64,000 nt of DNA from Camillea tinctor (Eukaryota > Ascomycota > Sordariomycetes > Xylariales > Xylariaceae). The stretch spans positions 1-64,000 of the forward strand of contig MU394122.1 of NCBI GenBank assembly GCA_022578605.1, read 5' to 3'. Every line of letters begins with the position of its first letter. Position 1 is the stretch's first letter. Below the pieces are notes generated by a model, which was not told the origin of the DNA, did no database searches, and was given only the letters and a program-made list of their open reading frames with translations. Shown here piece by piece: positions 34,542-44,887 of the stretch. The translations under genes were made by a program, and so were the position numbers.

Positions 34542-37500
34542 TCTGGGACGTTGTACGCACGCGGCGCTCATGAGTGCTTCTGTGCTCGGGGGATGCACAC
34601 GGAATGAGACAGAGGGAGGTAAAGGCAATGTCGATATGTGAGGCAAGCGCAAGGTTTGGTGTCAGTCTCCTAGATCTTGTAGAGAGGCACGAGTTCGAAA
34701 TGGTAACAAGTAATCGAGAGTAATCCAGAACCAGAACCGAGAATGGTGGGGTGGAGAGAGAGGAGACAGGGCTGATATATAAACCCGGATTTGCAAAGAT
34801 GGAGGTGGTGTGAAGTTATACCATCCAGAACAATGACATATGCATGGAGGACTCGGAGAGTAAAAGTATTGTTGGGGCGTGTTGTAGTATTGTAAGTAGT
34901 AGTATTGTAAGTAGTAGTAGTAGTGTTAGTCGTTACGACGGTGTGGCTCGAAGTAGAGGTGGTGAGGCTGGTGAAAAGAAATAATCCGGATCACTCGAAG
35001 AAGCGAGTGGTTGTGGGGAAGACATCAAATAATCATGGCACATGGTTGGGCGAGACCATTATAAGAGCCCTTTGACCAGGAACTGTGGGATGATCATGAA
35101 TGGGTTAGTGCGTTGGTAGACACGAACATGGATGTACCAAGCAGGAAGAGGGTGTGGTGGTGTTAGTTGTAATGGTGGTAGTAGTGGCAGTGGGAAGAGG
35201 AAAAAGAAAAGAGTATGCAAATATGTAGTGTATACGCCGGTACATGAAGAAGGGGGGGTTTGAGAAGGCAAGGGAAGGGATGCAAGGCTTCGTTGCCGGT
35301 CGGGTATGTGCGTTGTATGTATGTATACATGTATGTAGGTTTATATTATTGTTATAGATGTGTGTGCTAGAGAAGACCGAGAAACCGATAAATAACAAAA
35401 AGAAAAGAAAAAAATACACGAAAAAGAAAAAAAGAGTAAAGTGATGGGGAGAGACGGGAAGCGAAAGGGAGGAGGAGAGGTAGTAAGAAGTAGGAATAGT
35501 GTCAAAGCTTTGGGAAACTAGAAAAAGAAAGAGACTAACCTAGGTAGTATGCAAGTAGTATGTAGGTAGCACCTAAGGTTATGTAAGTAGACCTACATAC
35601 TAGGTATGTTAAGTTACTAACTTACATATACATACCTAACCTGCCCATACATACAAGGAACAGGCTTCTCAGAGAGAAAAGGTAAAGGAAAGATTATTGG
35701 GTAATAGAAATGGCGAAGGAGAAAACCGAATCAGAGAGTCTGAGTGGTCTTAGGTCTCTGGGTCTTTGGGTCTTTCGTTCTTGGACCTTTTGGTCACCTG
35801 CAGCAGCAGCAGCAGCAGCAGCAGTGGGAGAAAGAAGTTTAGTGTTATGTACAAGAAGATGTGTATGTACGAAGAAAAGAAGAAGAAGAAGAAAAAAAAT
35901 AAAGCCACTATAACATCCTAGTAAATACATAAAAAGAAAAAAAGAAAAATAATGATATGATTAGAGTATGTTGTACACTGCATATGTACGCTACATACAC
36001 TACAACGTGAGCATACGCTAGTCCTGTTGTAGGTATTAACTACGTAGGTTATGTATTTATAACCTATAACATTACTAGTAGGCAAGTGAAAAAAAAAAAA
36101 AAAGAATAAAAAAGATGAGGGGCAAGCAGGGGGAACAAATTGTACAGGAAAGAGAGGGGAAGAGAGAATTCAATGTTCATACATATATAGGTAGCCTATC
36201 AGTTCCAGTCTATGTCTCTCTCAAGAGTAAGAGTAAAATAAATATGCATTAAAGAAATATCACCCATGTCTCTTAAAGATAAAACCTTCAACCTTCAAGT
36301 GGTGATACTAGTTGTTACTACATACTATGTAATACACCTATATTTAAATCACATAGGAGACCATGTGGTATAGTTTCGAACTATGTATTGATGGGTGATA
36401 CATTGACAATACATATCATGGATATCTGTAGTTAGAACCCATTCAAGTTAGGTGGTGTACCACATCACACTGGACCGACCGGATGTGCGCATGAAGTAAC
36501 TAACCTAGTGTAAATAACCCTTCCGATCTCACCCACCTCGAAAAAGCTCATCCGAACAACCATGAACCACCAACTGAATCCAAAAATAGAGAGAGCGAGA
36601 GAGAGCGCGTGCACAAGGTATAGAAGTATTCTTATTTAGTATAATTCATTGTTTGTTCATTCTCTCTTCGCTTTTGAGATAAAAGTTTACCAAAAAAAAA
36701 ATGAATATATTCTTAGTTAGTATAGACTTTCAAATCAGGTTAAGTGTGAATAAATATTTTTACTGCATTCTTTTCTTTCTTATATGTTCTATAGATACCT
36801 GTAAAGATGTATCCATATGTAATGTACATAATCGTGACACCCCCGTTAAATGCAACAACAACGACCCAGAAAAAAAGCTTTCCCCTTGATTGTACCTTAG
36901 GCTAGTACTTACGTGCAATAGTAGAAGGAAGTCTCCGAGGCAGGATCACATGCCAATTTCCTTTTTTTTTCTCCCTCCAACACCGCATTTATACCACATA
37001 CCACACACCACAGTACACAAGCACCACAGGCACACATGAACACACTATTTTTTTTCTCCTCCCTCTCTTTCTTTCACCGTTTTTCTTCCGTGGTTGTACA
37101 TGTTTTTTTTTTGTTTCTCAGTCTTCTTCTTCGCCTATTTCTAACCCGTAGCAAACATCAAATCCATCTAATAGTTAGAACAATAACTTGAGAGAACTGA
37201 AGCGAGACAAACTTCAACAACAAAGACTTGAGTCTTTCGAGATATATAGATTCACACTTACACACCTTATACGCACACTACACTACATACTTAGTTACCT
37301 GTCGGTCTTGGAAATGAATGACAACCCTAGCCTGGCATCTTTCCCCCAGAGCTAACCTCTGGATCTAACTGGATGATGATAGCGTCCCCGTCCCCGCCAC
37401 CCAAGACCGGGGCTGGCTGTCTGGGTTGTCTCAACGCGTCCAATCTTGCTTAGGCTTAGGTTGTTGTCTCTCATTTACCTAGTTATTATTTTGAATATAC

Positions 37501-38478
37501 CTAGGTAATAATGGGCATATGAGACACATTATTTACTCATGTGACTTTGAGCCTCTCATCCAAACCCCCCTTCGAAAAAAAGAAAGAGAAAAAAAGAAGA
37601 AGCGAAAAGGGCTTCGAAAGATCCATTGAGAATTGAAAAACAATGGAGAAATTTGCACCGAGATAAACTCGTCGATCTTCTCATGGATATCCAGGATTTG
37701 CCAGGGGGGGGAGGTCTTTCGGTCTATCTTGCCCGCCTTGGTCTTCTTCGTCATGCCCATTCGGTGATCGATCGAACCCCGATGCATAGTCCAGCAACTT
37801 CAGTTTCATAATTTACGGCCCACATAGACTGTCACGCTTGTTGCCAACGCTTTCTTTCGAACTTCTCGAATAGTTAGGTAATAAGCAATTTTGGATACCT
37901 CGTCCACAATTGATTGTCTGCAAGCTAGTCCTCTTCTTGAACCTGCATTGGTGCCCAGACACCGACACCAGACAGATAGACAGCCAGCCAGAACTCTTAC
38001 ATTATCATTGAAAAAGTTGTCAAGCCTCCTCCCACGAGACGATCCTTGCTGTTTTTCGGGTATTGCCTGTCGGTACTCTCCACGCGCCCATCTTCCTGCA
38101 AGCAAGCAAGCAAGGCAGGTATTTGAGAGCGCGCCTGTTGTGATTTCTTGCAGAGCCGAGCCGAAGATCGCATAAACCGACGCTGGCCTGACTTCTCGAC
38201 TCCATCATACTGGTACGCTCATACATGAAGCTTTTCATCATAGGACGCCATTGCTGCTCTTTTCTTTTATCCAACCTAGCCCTTTCCTAAGTCTGCGGAA
38301 CCGCAAGTCTCACGTTACCTCCTATTGAGGGACTCAATTTCACTACCCCTATTAGAAACTTCCACAACTAGTAGGACAATAGACCCCCCTTAACTTAACC
38401 TTAACTGGAGCTCCCTTTGCAAACGACCCATCGCGACAATCGCGTCTACTGCGCGACGCTCACCTTGGCGTTGCACTG
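34542..38478. other. 3.9-kb gene-free region upstream of the bHLH gene
   Basis: Divergent interval between the bHLH gene and the TMEM135-like gene. It holds many purine-rich and pyrimidine-rich tracts, a (CAG)8 repeat, GA-rich repeats (about 36588-36606) and two ACCTAGGT-type palindromes (about 35538 and 37498). No protein frame with intron logic was found. Long leaders, non-coding transcripts or distal regulatory elements are possible but not demonstrated. Confidence 0.5.
35801..35824 (+). repeat. (CAG)8 microsatellite
   Basis: Eight perfect CAG units. The short open frames on both strands across it lack other protein features, so it is treated as non-coding. Confidence 0.9.
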
Positions 38479-40216
38479 ATGACATCGACTCCGCTTACTC
38501 AGAAATCAAGGGGCCGCCCGACACTGGATGGATCTATACCACCGATCCTTAAACCTCTTATTCGGGCCTATGTTCTAGGGTACGCTTCTGCGGTTGCGCC
38601 CAGAGTGCTTACACTGGTTCTTCAGTATGCATCCAAGCGGAGGGGAAACCGGGGTCCAGCCAACGTGACCCGACCCCACGATTCCTCCTTCTTTACATCC
38701 CTGCAGCATATTCTCTGCGGGGGACTAGACCTTCAGAGGTTTCCTACTTTCTGTGCTGCCCTAGTGGGCGGCACTACTTTACTAGAGGCAAGGAGGTCCC
38801 TTTCTTTAATCTCAGTTTCGAATTCACCGCTCATAAGGAGATCATCTATTTCGAGCACGAGACCGAGACTAACCTTCTTAATGACATAGGTTCTAGTTGG
38901 GAATTGTCTACTCCGCCTAAGAGGTCGGTGGACGGAGCTGACCAGGAAAAGGTGAGCTATCAGTTTGTAACCCTGGCGCATTGCATTTGAATCACTTGAC
39001 CTCGAGAGGCTCAGCTTATGTCTTGCTCACGGTCTCTGGGTATCTAACATAAGTATAGGCTCTCGAGATGGATTTCATCCTTCATTGCTGCTTGGCTTAG
39101 TCTTCGATTGCTGCAGTCAAAAAAGACCGATGGCTTCTCAGAAATGATTGACATTGATGCAGACTCGCCTTCAGGGTCGCGAAAGAAGACAGTTAGATAC
39201 GCTGGACGAACCCTGGACTTGACACTATTCGCTTCTACGAGAGCGCTTGATGTGATAGTGGGCGAGCTATGGGCGCGAAGACGGCAACGCAGACTGGCTT
39301 CTGGCCAGTGGACCCGGGTAAGTACTAATATTGACAAATACCTAAAATTCCCCACGGTCAACTAATATATCACAAGATTGAATCCTTTATATCCAAGTTG
39401 ACGGATTCATCCATATTCGCCACTTCTTGTGCGTTTGTCATGTGGGCTTGGTTCTATGCGCCATCTGCACTGCCTCGTGCCTATACGAAATGGATTAGTT
39501 CGGCTGCCTCGGTAGACTCCCGCCTCATCGAAGCGTTGCGGCGCTGCCGGAACGGCAAGCTCCGCTATGGGGAGGATACTCCCGGAGGCCGCTTGCTACA
39601 GTCCATGTGTTCGGATTATAAGTGGCCTCTGGATTGGGGAAATCCTGCTGTCGCGATCCCCTTCCCTTGTGAAATTGTTCACATGGGATCCGGCCCATCT
39701 TGCGAATACCATGCCCTTTCTCGATTTCTACGCTCGTTCAAATGGTCGACAGTGACATATCTACCATTAAATATCCTTGCACGCAAGAAGGACCTCAAAG
39801 GCCTTCGTGCTGCGATTCTTTCTGCAGCACGATCATCGTCATTCCTGGCTGCGTTCATCACCCTTTTCTACTATGGTGTATGCCTTGCACGAACAAGGAT
39901 TGGCCCGCATATCATCGGAAAGAACACAAAAGCGAGGCAGACGATCGATGCGGGTATCTGCGTCGCAGTTGGCTGTTTCATGTGCGGATGGAGTATCTTG
40001 CTCGAGAACCCGTCACGTAGGAAAGACATGGCGCTTTTTGTAGCACCTAGGGCTATGGCTACACTCTTGCCAAGAAGATACTCCCTCGACAAGCAGTGGA
40101 GAGAGACTTTCGTGTTCGCCTTCAGCACAGCGGTCGTATTCACATGTGTACGCGAGAATAAGCAACGAGTCCGAGGCGTGCTGGGGAATGTGCTAGGATC
40201 TGTGCTCAAGGCATAG
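38479..40216 (+). CDS. TMEM135-like integral membrane protein
   Basis: 489 residues from four exons: 38479..38787, 38890..38951, 39059..39317 and 39377..40216. The last two introns are standard (GTGAGC, GTAAGT). The first is best explained as GC-AG (GAG|GCAAGG ... CATAG), because it removes an in-frame TAG, keeps phase and has a CTAAC branch. An alternative donor GTTTCG also keeps frame and would add ten residues. Features fitting the TMEM135/peroxisomal membrane family are the early GGLDLQRFPTFCAALVGGTTLL helix, RWISSFIAAWLSLRLL, RALDVIVGELW, a cysteine/histidine block (C308, H312, C319: PCEIVHMGSGPSCEYH) before FLRSFKWSTVTYLPLN, and a C-terminal membrane pair. TMEM135 proteins sit in peroxisomal and mitochondrial membranes and affect lipid handling. 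Function here is inferred, and the family match is by pattern. Confidence 0.65.
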
Positions 40217-41699
40217 ACGGCAGCTATTTCACTGGCTGTGTACAAGTATTGAGTAATATGTAATGTCTTTTTGAACATAGAAACCAGGTATAGAATAGAC
40301 CACTGAGCACTGCTGTTAGCTCTCATGTATTGTCAATGTAGCTCGGGGGAGATCCCGATTCAACGCAACCTAAACTGTCTGTCCTACCCTACATAACATT
40401 TCTCCTGGAGCCACGACAGGCAATGCGTTCTGGGGCAACCCCATCTTCTGTGTAGCCTCCGAATTTGCTGAATGCGTACGCGCACCAATGAGCTCCGAGC
40501 AGAGACAGAGCCTTACATAGAGTAGAAAAATGCTACACATGGAGTGACACAACATGAGGCCAAACGGCAAGAAGTCAAGCAGAGAGAGAAGAGGCGGCTT
40601 CTGGACTCGCAAGACGGGGATGCTGTTGGATAGCTTTCATCAAGATCATTTTGTGTCCTAGAAAGGCGATGTGCTTGAAGTTGCTTTTTTCATACCTATA
40701 TAGCATGTATTGACGCCCCAATTCTGCACCTCGGTTCCCCCTTTCGGGCTATCCGAATATTCGGTGTCATTATGATATCCTTGGCTTAGGAGTATTCTAT
40801 CTACACTGGTCTAGAACTTACGCCTCTCCCCTCCTTCTAATGAAAGCAAAATGTTTTTGCACGGAACCCATTGAACAGAGACCAGATCAAAATTTGCTAG
40901 GGTAAGTTGCCTATATAAGCAAACCGCAGACGAAGCTAGAGAGTCCAGAGTATACCCTGATATGCCTTGGGGCATGCATATAGGTTATGTATGTCTCATC
41001 CTTAATCTGCAGCGGCTTCACTTATCACAGAAGGACAACTCAGTCCAGGGGAACGGGGCTTATAGGGGTGGATTTTAGGAGCCTCTTATCACGTACATAC
41101 ATCGGTTACATGTCATTAGTTTGTGATATGATTCACGATCCCTTAGTTGATAATGCGTTTGCCTCACTCTGATGTGTGCTGTTGTGTTCCCCCTTCTTCA
41201 ACTTTGCCACGCATAGTCGAGCAAAAGAATATACCTTGTATCAAAATAACGGTATGTTGTTTCTTTTTGTTGCCTATATGTGAATTCAACTATTCTTCCA
41301 AACGGGCCCTACCAAACCTGCTAACCCAACGTAAAATTTTTGATTCCTAGCTCTAGGCACACACATACACACATTGGCTTCCTCCACCTGTTTCCCTCCT
41401 TGGCTCCATTACTCTGATTTTACTCTTTCCCCTTCCTTTCCCTCTATCCACCTCCACCAGGAAAAAAAAACTCCCATTCCCTTTCTAGAACCAAACAAAA
41501 ACAAAAAGAGTAGATAGCGCCGCGAGCAGTCAAAAGGGGTTTCCCCCTTGTTCTAAAAATCCAGTTTGAAGCCTTCTCGCCCAAAAATTCCTAAGTGCTT
41601 TCCCTTTCTTCTATAACAACCTGAACCAAACCATCCCATCCTTACAATGTCGAAGTTCTCTTATCCCTGCCATTATCATTTACTCGGGGGTTTATGTTG
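40217..41699. other. Convergent intergenic region
   Basis: 1.5 kb between two convergent genes. AT- and pyrimidine-rich stretches, especially 41380-41640. No gene supported. Confidence 0.5.
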
Positions 41700-43108
41700 T
41701 TATCCGAGTTGCAACACCAGCCCTCTCCTAATAGCATCGATCTCCCTCCTGCCGAGGGGATCCCTACGACTATAGCTCTTGCGCTTCCGTTCGGCGCTCG
41801 TCCACGTGGTAATATCGTATTTGTCGCCGCCAATGCGAGACGCGCCATTGCCCTTGGAGACACCGTGGCTCCTGGTGTACCTTCTGAGCTCGGACTTCCA
41901 CCCCCAGGGATCGGCGGCCCCCCTCGCGGGCAGCTGCAGGTCGCCATCGAGGCCGGCGGCGAGCTCGTCGATGTCGGGGGGCCCCTGCAGCGTGACGCCC
42001 CGCTTGTTGGCGTAGGTCAGGATCGCCTCCTCGAAGTGATCTGGCTGGAGCGCCTTTCGGGCGCCACCCTGCCGCACGATTAGGTCGCTGTCCAGCACGC
42101 CCATGTCCCGCACGCTGACCGCTAGCTTCATGTACATGGCCATCACACAGCCCAGGCTCCGGACCTCGGTGGCGTCGCCCACGAGGCCCTGGTCGTCGAG
42201 CAGGGCGAGCATATGCAGAAACATGCGTCCGACCAGACGCATAGTAGCGTTGACGCCTTCTCCGTCATCGATACTAGAGCAGGGCGAAAAGAAAACCTCG
42301 GTTAGCTAAATATTCATTAAATTCTCCAGCAGGAGTAAGACAATGCTGAGAGGGGGGGGGGAATGTTGGGGGTTGTTTCGTTTCTATTATCTTACTTCAT
42401 CAACATGCCGCTGGCTGGGTGCAACAGCCACAGGGCCGTGGCCTCGCAGACGGCCCACTGTTCTTTCCAGCTTCGCGCGGCAGCCTCCTCGAAGTCGAGG
42501 AACAGGTTCTGGACGACCTCGAGGATGCCGTAGCCGGCGTGGTCGTTGAAGGTGTACATGTCGAAGTTGTCCGGGTCGCGCAGCTGTGCGTGGATGTGCT
42601 GCGTGAAGAACTTGCGATATCCGGCCCGGCTGACGACCCATGGGTAGTCGGGGTGCTCGCTCGCGGGCTTGAAGCACATACAATCCTTCTTGCCACACTT
42701 AGGTCCATCTCGTCCGTCATCGGGTCTGGGTGCTTCTTCTTCCTTCACACTATCACCGTCGTCGTCATCGTCGTCGTCGTCATCATCATCTTCACTATCG
42801 TCTTCTTCATCTTCGTCATCTTCATCCTCGTATCCCATTACAGGCGGGCAGATGGTGATGTACGAATAGGACTTGGCTGGGTTCTTCCATGTGGTTTTAT
42901 AATCGGCATCGGCGTTCGCTGAGCCAGACACAGAAGCCCATCGCGTACTTCTCGGTGGCTCATCGCTACTGATGGTATTGGACGTGGAGCTTGAAGCTGG
43001 AGCTGAAGCTGAAGCTGAGGTTGAAGCCGATGTTGATGTTGATGATCTCGCTCTCTTGTTTCTTGTTGAAGAAACAGCCCTGCCAGGGGCAGCACGTTTA
43101 GGGGGCAT
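41700..43108 (-). CDS. Acidic protein of unknown function with a CxC motif
   Basis: 428 residues. Exon 1 is 42396..43108 and exon 2 is 41700..42273, joined by a 122-base intron (donor GTAAGA, acceptor TAG) to read HPASGMLMNIDDGEGVNATMRLVGRM. The N-terminus is basic (MPPKRAAPGR, NKRARS), followed by a Ser/Ala-rich spacer and an almost unbroken Asp/Glu tract (about 94-125). A cysteine motif GPKCGKKDCMCFKP (C138, C143, C145) opens a well-folded-looking region: HPDYPWVVSRAGYRKFF, RDPDNFDMYTFNDHAGYG, LEVVQNLFLDFEEA. After the splice come helices rich in Leu/Met (FLHMLALLDDQGLV) and a basic C-terminus. The basic-acidic layout suggests a nuclear or chromatin-associated protein. I recognise no named domain. 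Confidence 0.78.
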
Positions 43109-44887
43109 CGCAGAAAAAAAGGGGGGGGTGACGGATGTTAAATTGTAGGTTATACAATTTGTCTGTCACAAGTGAGACTTCAGCAGATCTATTTTGACGG
43201 AGAGACAATATTTCTATCGAATGTCTTGTCTGCTCTTATTGCTTTTTCTCTTTCTTTTTCTTCTTCTTTAGAGAAGTGAAGGCGAGATATAATCCTAAGT
43301 TAAAGAAATATTTGTCAAGCTCAGACATATAAGACCAAAATCCCCCCTAAAAAAGAAAAAAGTAAAAGAATAAAAAGGGAAAAAAAAGAAAAGGGGTGGA
43401 GTCAAAACGCGTCAAACGCGTTCTTCTTTTTTTCTTTTTCTTTCCCCCTTTTTCTTTCTCTTTTATTATTTTGTATTATGTATTATGTTAAGTACCATGT
43501 TAAGTACCTGGGCATTCTAGCCAAGTCCCTGAAAGCCTCTGATAGGTTCACTTCTATCTACCTTTGACGTCATCCCTTCTAACAGCGCTAACGTAGGTAC
43601 CTAACTCTGCTAACTGTCACTACCTGCTCATAGTAATGTGGGTCGCCGTTATTGACCTACAGGGGTCGGTTACCGTGCACTACGGCGTGCATTGGTAATC
43701 GTGCATAATACCTACCTACTACCTAGGTACGTACCTCTATTATACAACCTACCATTCACCAGTATCACATGTAACATGTTGCTTACAGGCGCTCGCAATG
43801 TTCCCAATACATTTACAAACAAGTTCAACCAAACTCATATCTGTACTATTTTCTGTTCAGTGTTTACAAAGCTATTATTATCCTCACTTCCTCACTTCCC
43901 TAGCTAGTCCTGCTAATATCTTCCCAGCCTGGACTACACCATCATAATATGGCTTCCCCTAAGAAACTTCAACATACATATGAATCACATACCTATATTC
44001 CTTACTCAGGCCCTGTGATAGCTTCAATCCTGGAGGCATGCGTTGATTTTTCTAAACCAGTTAGATTTTTGGAAATTCCATGCCCACTAAGAAACTTGGA
44101 ACCATTTGTATATCCCTTAACTAAAATAGGTTCTCACGTTGGAAGCATCATCACTGAGATTCTACATATACATACTTGTATTACTTCTAGCTACCCAGTT
44201 AATCAAACAAAATAGTTATTTAAATACAAAGAATAGCATAGAACCCATTTGGATACAGCCATCAGCAGTAACGCTGATGGCTATGGGAAACTCTTTGGGA
44301 AAGTAGACATTACAACGATGTCGTAAAGTCCAGACCCAATGGCAGTCGTTGATATGGAGGGGAAATTATATAGGTTGCATACGAGAGAAGGAACATGCCT
44401 GACTTGAGATTTTCCCATACTGGCGAGATTATCAAGTTTTCGTCGTCCACCCAGCCGTCACAAAAATTTTCTTTTCGTTTTCCCTCTCCACTTATCAACC
44501 ATGGTAACCAGCAGTCAACATATGGTACATGTCGAGCAGTGAATTGTAAACAACGAACCCCGTAGAGAAGGGGAATGGACCGACCCTAACCAAGAGAGGG
44601 AAAAAAAAAAAGAAAAAGAAATAGAAAAAAAAACTTTAATCGTGGTAAGCAAATGCTGCACATTTTTGAAGTGCCATATGGTCGTGCTAAATAATACAAA
44701 CAAACAGAAACCACCCAACCCGTCAGAGTTCCAACCTACCAATCGCTACTAACTTCAACTTGGGATTCTATCGTCCATCAACATCTAAGTCCATTCATTA
44801 TACCCAATAATCGACAAAATACACCCTCCACCAGTCTCTAGTCGAGGCAAATCAAGCTATTTCCATATTTTCAGAGACAGCATAGTC
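43109..44887. other. Divergent intergenic region
   Basis: 1.8 kb between divergent start codons. It holds pyrimidine- and purine-rich tracts (43240-43470), an ACCTAGGT palindrome near 43728 and one small open frame listed separately. Confidence 0.5.
43949..44215 (+). CDS. Possible small ORF, 88 residues
   Basis: ATG in a fair context (ATAATGGCT), 88 codons, ending VNQTK. The sequence is not low-complexity, but it has no recognised domain and lies in AT-rich DNA. It could be a small gene, a fragment of an older gene, or chance. No intron signals change the picture. Confidence 0.2.
   Translation: MASPKKLQHTYESHTYIPYSGPVIASILEACVDFSKPVRFLEIPCPLRNLEPFVYPLTKIGSHVGSIITEILHIHTCITSSYPVNQTK

Noticed and set aside
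35710..35930. Coding poly-Ala or poly-Gln frames across (CAG)8
   Set aside because: Open on both strands only because of the repeat. Flanks are low-complexity and carry no splice-supported continuation.
37740..37790. GGTTCGATC-like sequence on the minus strand resembling a tRNA B box
   Set aside because: No pairing T-stem, no A box and no acceptor stem around it.
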